Positions 20,902-26,947 of a DNA stretch of 26,947 nt are shown in pieces. The DNA comes from Hepatocystis sp. ex Piliocolobus tephrosceles (taxonomy: Eukaryota > Apicomplexa > Aconoidasida > Haemosporida > Plasmodiidae). The position numbers were made by a program, and so were the translations under genes. The notes beneath the pieces are model-generated. The model was not told the origin of the DNA and did not search any database. It was given only the letters and a program-made list of their open reading frames with translations. The stretch spans positions 71 through 27,017 of the forward strand of contig CABPSV020000133.1 of assembly GCA_902459845.2 (NCBI GenBank), given 5' to 3'. Numbering within the stretch: position 1 is the first letter of the stretch; every line of letters starts with the position of its first letter.

Positions 20902-21332
20902 ATGTCTTATAAAAGTGTTAAAAAATTAAAACCGTTTGAATTGGTTCTTCAAAAAGGTATAACTGTTTTTTTTTTTTTTTTTTTTTTGCAAAATAGTTAG
21001 AACATAAACCGGTGTTAATCAATAAAAGTTATGTTGGATAAGATATAAAACAAAACAAAATGAAACATAACATAAATGTTTGTTAGTTTATTTGTATATA
21101 TATATATATATATATATGTACACGATTGATATAAAACATGTATAGATGCAATGATATTTCAAAATCAAAAATGAATATATTACATTAGTGGATATTTACA
21201 TATTAGCGAAAAAACAGACTAGATATTTTTAAAACAGCATACTACAGAAACAAAAAGGAAAATAGTTTATACTACCATATTCTTGTACTACAAATTTATT
21301 TATGTATTCAGTTTTCTTTATTCTTTTCTATA

Positions 21333-21365
<33 letters not shown>

Positions 21366-21915
21366 CCTTGCCGAAGAATTGATGGATTTAGATGAAATCG
21401 AAGGAATTGAACTGAACCAAATTAACGAAAATAATTTGGAAGAAATTAGTGTCTCTATAACTCCAAGGGAAGGTTATTTTATAAATAAAACGATTAAGTT
21501 CGTTTTAAAATTTAAAGATACTTATCCTATTACTCCACCCAAAATTGTATGTATTACTAAGGTAAGGTAAAAAAAAAAAAAAATATATATATATATGTCT
21601 ACATATCTATTATATAGTTAGTACACAATTTTTACTACCCTGTGTGTATATGCCATAAAGTATACAAAATTATACGTTATTAATTATGTATTAATATTTT
21701 TATTTTTATTTTTATTTTTTTTGTTTTAGATATTTCATCCAAATGTTGATGAAAATGGAAATGTATGTTTGAATGTCTTGAAACTTGATTGGACTCCCGC
21801 TATAAGTTTACAAATGCTAATATTGGGATTACTTATTTTATTAACCGTATTATTATATATATATATACAACATTCATCTTGTACCTTTTTTTTTTTTTTT
21901 TTTACTAATTATATA

Positions 21916-21946
<31 letters not shown>

Positions 21947-22132
21947 GCTTATATTTATTCAAGCTAAACCAAACATTTGTTTGAGTTGAGTCCCTATGTT
22001 ACAAATTTTATATTTTTTATTTTTTAGGAGCCGACAACAGAAGACCCTTTCAACATTGTAGCAGCAGAAGTTTTACAAAATGATAAAAGAAAATTTATAG
22101 AAATAAATAATGATTTATACAAGAGAAAATAA
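20902..22132 (+). CDS. UBC12: UBC12-type NEDD8-conjugating E2 enzyme, 4 exons
   Basis: The exons are 20902-20956, 21377-21561, 21730-21846 and 22028-22132 (462 nt, 153 residues), in phase with GT/AG ends. The second exon's acceptor is CGAAG rather than the usual T/C-AG. The fold is a complete UBC core. The order is ELMDLDEIEGIELN, then EGYFINKTIKFVLKFKDTYP, the HPN motif with the catalytic cysteine in FHPNVDENGNVCLNVLKLDW (Cys93), and EPTTEDPFNIVAAEVLQND. This closely parallels human UBE2M/Ubc12 ([38 protein letters not shown]). Such enzymes take NEDD8 from the NAE E1 and pass it to cullins, controlling cullin-RING ligases in cytosol and nucleus. The N-terminal extension is short (MSYKSVKKLKPFELVLQK) and the C-terminus stops early; human UBE2M has 183 residues. 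I think UBC12 is clearly more likely than another E2. Confidence 0.92.
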
Positions 22133-22600
22133 CTTATAAATAGGTTTTTTTTTTCAACACTCCCAATGTCAATATTAAAAAAAAAAGGAAAAAAAAAAAA
22201 AAAACATAATAATTTGTTCGTCATTAGTTTAATATACAAAAATAAAATTTATGATATTTGTATAAATTATATATATGCTCATAGTGTATATATATTTTAT
22301 ATATGTATATTTTTTTATGATATTTTATTATGTTTTATAAAGCCACACTCTCTACGATTTTTTTTTTTTTTTTTTTATTAAACACTTTTTTGAGTTTCTC
22401 CTTTGTTTATCAGAACTTTTTTTTTTTCGAACAACATAACGCAGTTTATGCTCTTCTACAAACATAACTCACTTTTATGAATTGGAAATTTACATATGGC
22501 TTGATTTGGTTCGACATTTTGTGAACGTATTGTATACGTCGTGTTTTTTTTTTTTTTTTTTTTTTTAATTTTTTTTATTGTAAGAAAAAAAAAACAAACA
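22133..22600. other. Intergenic A/T tracts
   Basis: This holds the probable 3' UTR of the E2 gene and poly-A/poly-T runs (about 22187-22203, 22359-22376, 22545-22566). The part around 22440-22540 has slightly higher G+C (for example TTGGTTCGACATTTTGTG), but I can define no exon there with confidence. Confidence 0.5.
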
Positions 22601-22604
22601 ATGA

Positions 22605-22796
22605 ATGTACAAAAAAAAGGTAGTAATGTTGGTATGGCTTAATTTTTTATATGCAATGGATGAATGTATAAAATGTAGTAATGATATATGGTTTAAAATT
22701 TTATCTGTATTGTTATATTTAGGATTGCCTGTTCGGTCATACACATCAATCAAAACAATTAAAATGGTACAACAAAAACAAAAATTAAATAAATAA
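22605..22796 (+). CDS. Possible 63-residue membrane protein
   Basis: This open frame has A/T-ending codons and none of the homopolymers that fill the surrounding DNA, which argues that it is translated. It begins MYKKKVVMLVWLNFLYAMDE, has a Cys pair (ECIKC), then a hydrophobic stretch WFKILSVLLYLGLPV that could span a membrane, and a basic tail (IKTIKMVQQKQK). Another ATG at 22601, in a different frame, opens a 13-codon ORF that overlaps this start; it may reduce initiation here, or indicate that the real start differs. A T-rich tract and GTAAG just upstream (about 22575-22584) could be an intron end, so an earlier exon is possible. I recognise no family. The complementary minus frame (22753-22565) is less codon-like. 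Confidence 0.45.
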   Translation: MYKKKVVMLVWLNFLYAMDECIKCSNDIWFKILSVLLYLGLPVRSYTSIKTIKMVQQKQKLNK

Positions 22797-22937
22797 AAAA
22801 AGGATTTTACATACGTATATATATATATATATATACATGTACTACTGTGTTTTTAACTCTAATTTGTCATGCCTGTGTTTTTATCAAGTTAGGAGAAAAA
22901 AAAAAAAAAAAAAAAAAAATGACTAATTGTGTTTCTT

Positions 22938-22977
<40 letters not shown>

Positions 22978-23161
22978 ATGGCAATCTTTAATTGTGCCAA
23001 TCTTTAATTATGGCAATTCTTTATTGTGATAATTACTTTTATTGTTACCATTTTTTCTATGACAGTTTTCTTGTGACACTCACGAGGTTTTTTTTTTTGT
23101 AATTTTTTTATTTTTTATTTTTTATTTTTTATTTTTTTTATTTATTTTTTTTTTTTAAATT
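22797..23161. other. Intergenic region upstream of uL3
   Basis: This holds (AT)n at about 22818-22836, poly-A at about 22896-22919, a poly-T of about 36 at 22939-22974 and TTTTTTATT repeats at about 23100-23150 just before the uL3 start. A threefold imperfect motif (GGCAATCTTTAATTG and variants, about 22980-23030) sits between them. No exon is apparent. Confidence 0.6.
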
Positions 23162-24169
23162 ATGAATATAACGTTTTATAAAAAACAAACGACCCCTTTG
23201 TTTCATTCCGCTTTGCAAATAAGAGATAGAAGAACCTTTTATGCTTCTAAATGGATTAGAAGATTACAATTGTTAAACGAAAAATATAATTATAAAATTG
23301 GAAGAGAAGAAGAAGCAGAATATGAAGAAAAAAAAAAAGATGATAATATCGATAAGGTATATCCATTATGGAATAGTAGAAGAACAGGGTTACTTGGGTA
23401 TAAAGTTGGTTGTATGAGTATTTGGGACATATGGGGAGTAAAACATGCGGTGACAGTTGTTAAAATTGATAATTGTTTTGTGTTAGATCAAAAAAATATA
23501 ACTAGGAATGGTTATGAAGCTTTAGAAATAGGCATCGGTAATATGAATGTAATAAAACAAAGTAAGAATAATATTGGTAATTATATTAAAAAAAGATTAG
23601 GTTTTATTCATAAAATAAAAGAGTTTAAATGTACTAGTGATTGTTTTTTACCAGTTCAACATAAATTTTCAGCTAGACATTTTTCACCAGGTCAAAATTT
23701 ATTTATTAGTTCCAGTATAAAAAATAAAGGTTTTTGTGGTGCTATGAAGCGATGGAATTTCAGTGGAAAAAATGCATCTCATGGTACTGAGAGTAAAGCA
23801 CATAGGAGTTTAGGTAGTGTTTCTATGGGAAAAACTGTTAATTTAGTTTTTAGGCATAAAAAAATGAATACTCACATAGGGGAAAAAAGTTTAGTTAAAT
23901 GTAGTAACAATAAATTGTTTCGCATTAATAGTTTAAAAAATTTATTATTTATTAAAGGTACAATTGGTGGCTATAAAAATAAAGTTATTAAAATATCAGA
24001 TGCTAAAGGTAGAGCATTCAATAAATTTAAAAATAAAATATATTTATATTATCCTACTTTTATATATAAAAAAAATAAAAAATATAAAAATGTTATAGAT
24101 ATGCCTCATAGTATTGAAGACCCTTTTCTTTATAACGAAATACCGTTATACGAGCCGGAGAACAAGTAA
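23162..24169 (+). CDS. Organellar ribosomal protein uL3, probably mitochondrial
   Basis: This is an intronless frame of 335 residues. The start has the look of a targeting sequence (MNITFYKKQTTPLFHSALQI, then RDRRTFYASKW: basic, Ser/Thr-rich). The uL3 domain begins at RRTGLLGYKVGCMSIWDIWG, continues with NGYEALEIGIGN and KFSARHFSPGQ. It has the signature loop KGFCGAMKRWNFSGKNASHG, then HRSLGSVSMG, HKKMNTHIGE, and LLFIKGTIGGYKNKVIKISD. uL3 binds 23S-type rRNA and its loop reaches the peptidyl-transferase centre. It is of the bacterial/organellar type. The Trp in MKRW matches mitochondrial L3 of animals (MKRWGF), while bacteria have MKRHNF or similar, so I favour the mitochondrial ribosome over the apicoplast. 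The glutamine methylated in bacterial L3 (GSIGQ) is replaced (GSVSM). No upstream exon is needed. Confidence 0.92.
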   Translation: MNITFYKKQTTPLFHSALQIRDRRTFYASKWIRRLQLLNEKYNYKIGREEEAEYEEKKKDDNIDKVYPLWNSRRTGLLGYKVGCMSIWDIWGVKHAVTVVKIDNCFVLDQKNITRNGYEALEIGIGNMNVIKQSKNNIGNYIKKRLGFIHKIKEFKCTSDCFLPVQHKFSARHFSPGQNLFISSSIKNKGFCGAMKRWNFSGKNASHGTESKAHRSLGSVSMGKTVNLVFRHKKMNTHIGEKSLVKCSNNKLFRINSLKNLLFIKGTIGGYKNKVIKISDAKGRAFNKFKNKIYLYYPTFIYKKNKKYKNVIDMPHSIEDPFLYNEIPLYEPENK

Positions 24170-24222
24170 TATGTATTGCCGAGTCAGAATGGCAATTAAA
24201 TAAAACGGGAATGTTCAATAAG

Positions 24223-24257
<35 letters not shown>

Positions 24258-25269
24258 GCTATTTGTTATGAGCAAGTCATTCCTCATTTCTTTCTTTATT
24301 ATTTATTCTTTATCTATTTTTTATTTATTACTATTTTTTTTTTTTTTTTTTTTATTATTTTATTATTTTTTATTCTCGCTTATACATTCCACTGTACATT
24401 GTCATGTATAAATACAAAAAAATAACTCATATATTTGCAACTTTCTTCTTTTTTTATTAAACTAGTAAAGCGTTTTTTTTTTCGTAATTTTTTTTATTTT
24501 TTAATTATAGCTTCCGATTATTGCTTTTTCTTAACCGTTTTGTATTTTAACATATACATATACAATATATATATATTTTTACTCAGTATAAACTAAAGTT
24601 ATATAACTATAATGTAATACCAATATATGCATGTGCAAATTTTATGAAAAATAATTTCCCAATATTCCCATTAATAATTATACCAAAGTTTTTTATTTAA
24701 AAAAAAAAAGTAAATAAAACATATAGATAGGAAAATAAATTACACACAAGTATTTGTGCGAGTACGTTACATATACTTACATACATACTTACATACATAC
24801 ATTAATTTATGTTAATTAGGGGAACTGTGGCAAGTATATATGTACAAATGTAAATATGAATAGATTTACAAATATATGAACAAAAATGTATTATAAATAT
24901 ATAAACGCTTTTTATACAATTAATAATTAAATACAGTTATATAGTACTTACACCAATAACCATTTTTTTTAACTTTTTTAAACTTTTTTTCGTATATATA
25001 TATATATATATTTTTTTTATTTTGTATTATCTGATATACTAGTTTTGTGCTACATCGGTGTTACTTTTGTATCCTTCATTTTTTTACCTTCTACTTTATT
25101 TTTTTCTTTTTCTTTTTTTCTTTTTACTTTTTTGTTTACTTTTTTGTTTACCATTTTGCTTACTTTTTTATTTACTTTTTTACTTACTTTTTTACTTACT
25201 TTTTTACTTACTTTTTTACTTACTTTTTTACTTACCTTTTTGCATACTTTTTTTTTTCTTTTTCTAAAA

Positions 25270-25300
<31 letters not shown>

Positions 25301-25574
25301 CTTTTTCTTTTTTTTTTTTGTTAAAAGCTTAAATTTCCTATTTTAAACCATTTAGAAGTTTTTAAACAAATAAATTTTGATTTTTCTCAATTGTTTAAAA
25401 TGATATATAAAATGTTAACTTGTAAATTATAATTAATTATTCCTAATAATTGTATTTTATTTTTTTTATATTTTCATATATTTTTTTTTTTGCAAATTAA
25501 TTAAAAAAGAAAGGGACCTACCTACTTCTCCTAAATAATTAAATTTTTATTTTTATAAAGCTAATTATAAACTA
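24170..25574. other. Intergenic region with T-rich repeats
   Basis: This is 1.4 kb with poly-T runs (about 24225-24253, 24334-24352, 25271-25300) and a 12-bp repeat ACTTACTTTTTT (about 25120-25240, eight or more copies with TTTG and CATT variants). Short TACATACTTACA repeats occur near 24770-24803. The open frames over these repeats are Phe/Leu/Tyr-rich artefacts. A minus-strand ATGGTTATTGGTGTAAGT at about 24966-24949 resembles a tiny first exon with donor, but the next acceptor gives an immediate stop. I call no gene. Confidence 0.6.
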
Positions 25575-25901
25575 ATGAAAGAAAACAAACTAAATGATGT
25601 AGTAATACAAAATGAAATAAAAAGTAAGTATTACATGATACTCTTTTTTTTTTTTTTTTTAGTTATTTTTTTTACCATATTAATATAAAAATATATTAAT
25701 AAATAGATTTTTGAATAAAATAAAAATAAAAATGGTTATAATGATGTTAGGTTAATCAGAAAAACACGTAGAAAAAAAAGGTTGTTGAAATATACACATA
25801 TGTGTATAATAGTTATGTTCATATATCTGTATAATAAAATACATAGATAAAGAAAAAAAATCAAATTTTAAATAAAACACAAAGCAGTTTTAAAAAAGTA
25901 T

Positions 25902-25946
<45 letters not shown>

Positions 25947-26377
25947 AAATAAAAATTTACATTTACCCACAGACCTAGACACAAATAATTTTTTTTTTTC
26001 TTTTGTGTAGCTAATAAACGGCAGATCCTAAAAAATAATATTGAAGAAAAAAGCAATGTATGTTGTTGTACATTATGCACATTATACACACTTTATGATT
26101 ATATACATGCATATATATACATATATAACATTTTTATTTTATTTTTTATATTTATTTTTATTACAAAAAAAAAATTATTCCTATAAGTTTTAAGACATTT
26201 TATATATTATTACTATGTAATTTATATACATATATCGTCATTTTTTTTTTCTTTTTTTTTTTATTCTTGTAACTTTGATTAATATACAGAAAAGTAACAA
26301 TAATGATTTACTAAAATATAAGCAAAGTTTGTATATAATCCGAAAATCAATAAACCTTTTAAAACATGTAAACTGAT

Positions 26378-26428
<51 letters not shown>

Positions 26429-26501
26429 AAAAATATATATATATATAATGAACAACAACGTTGGTGTATATATGCAGTTTGATTGAGTATGTATACATAC
26501 G

Positions 26502-26532
<31 letters not shown>

Positions 26533-26947
26533 TTATTTATTTGTTCACTTTTTCTATTATTTCTCCTTTTGTAGCACTATCATAACAGATTGAACAAAAC
26601 TAATATGCTTAGGTTAAGAGAAAAAAAACAATTGCACTATTTGAAGAGGAAGAACATAATTTTGGAAGATAAGGTTTGAATGAATATAGAAACAAATAAA
26701 ACAAAATAAAATATAATATAACGTGTTAAAAAAATGAAATAAAACAAAATGTAATTATTTTATTTTAATAAGGCTTCTTTTTTTTTTTTTTTCTGAATTT
26801 AGTGCACCTTTTATTCTGAACATATAGATGAGTTGAAAAAAATATTTACAGGTAAATAAAAAATAAAATAAATTGTGAATAAATAGAAGACGTTGATTTA
26901 TTATTGTTAATAAATAATTCATAAATGTGTATACATACATATATATT
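25575..26947 (+). CDS. 5' part of a multi-exon Lys-rich gene, unknown
   Basis: Five short exons join in phase: 25575-25623 (start MKENKLNDVVIQNEIK, donor GTAAGT), 26011-26057 (NKRQILKNNIEEKSN, donor GTATGT), 26290-26367 (KSNNNDLLKYKQSLYIIRKS, donor GTAAAC), 26575-26673 (HYHNRLNKTNMLRLREKKQL, weak donor GTTTGA) and 26803-26851 (CTFYSEHIDELKKIFT, donor GTAAAT). Acceptors are T-rich TAG or CAG. About 107 residues lie in the window. The gene runs off the right edge in an intron. The visible part is basic and strongly helical, with a pattern that could form a coiled coil, and no recognisable domain. Introns carry an A run of about 47 (26379-26426) and (AT)n tracts. The chained phases and consistent signals make me fairly confident that it is real. 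Confidence 0.68.

Noticed and set aside
23800..23900. Loss of the methylated Gln of bacterial L3 (GSIGQ to GSVSM) as a novelty
   Set aside because: Animal mitochondrial L3 also lacks this Gln, so the change is ordinary for the mitochondrial branch.
24949..24966. Tiny minus-strand first exon (MVIG, donor GTAAGT)
   Set aside because: The next usable acceptor gives a stop within three codons; no further exons found.

Overview
The window reads as nuclear chromosomal DNA of a Plasmodium species of the P. falciparum type. Non-coding DNA is almost pure A+T with long homopolymers and (AT)n tracts. Coding DNA uses A/T-ending codons and has Asn-rich and Lys-rich inserts. Introns are short, with GTA-type donors and T-rich acceptors. 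The species is inferred from composition and protein families; nothing here separates P. falciparum from its closest relatives.

Layout from left to right. 364-1302 (+): three-exon FAM133-like nuclear protein. 1613-3300 (-): five-exon ZC3H15/Tma46 (DFRP1) homologue, the ribosome-associated partner of DRG GTPases. 5081-7303 (+): single-exon, probably organellar, helical-repeat protein of unknown function. 7943-10207 (-): a candidate multi-exon gene that I assembled from splice signals and exon phases; it has no long ORF. 10569-14622 (+): kinesin-13 with a long Asn-rich C-terminal region. 15222-15566: a 23-bp minisatellite between two convergent genes. 15647-20032 (-): a 1461-residue helical-repeat protein with two large tandem-repeat inserts, ending in what looks like the first part of a RAP domain. 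20902-22132 (+): four-exon UBC12-type NEDD8-conjugating E2. 22605-22796 (+): possible 63-residue membrane protein. 23162-24169 (+): organellar, probably mitochondrial, ribosomal protein uL3. 25575 to the window edge (+): the first five exons of an unrecognised Lys-rich gene.

There is no operon logic, since this is eukaryotic DNA. The genes largely alternate strand, giving divergent promoter regions (3301-5080, 20033-20901) and convergent ends (1303-1612, 14623-15646). Three loci may concern organellar translation or RNA (uL3 and the two helical-repeat proteins), but this proximity may be chance.

The most interesting points are: the DFRP1 homologue keeps its second CCCH finger but lacks the first; a hidden spliced gene lies at 7.9-10.2 kb, with a large near-perfect hairpin inside one of its inferred introns; the 1461-residue protein stops just where a RAP domain should continue; and two small ORFs made of in-frame tandem repeats (12 bp and 21 bp) lie in gene leaders. 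I see no mobile element, rRNA, tRNA or CRISPR array.
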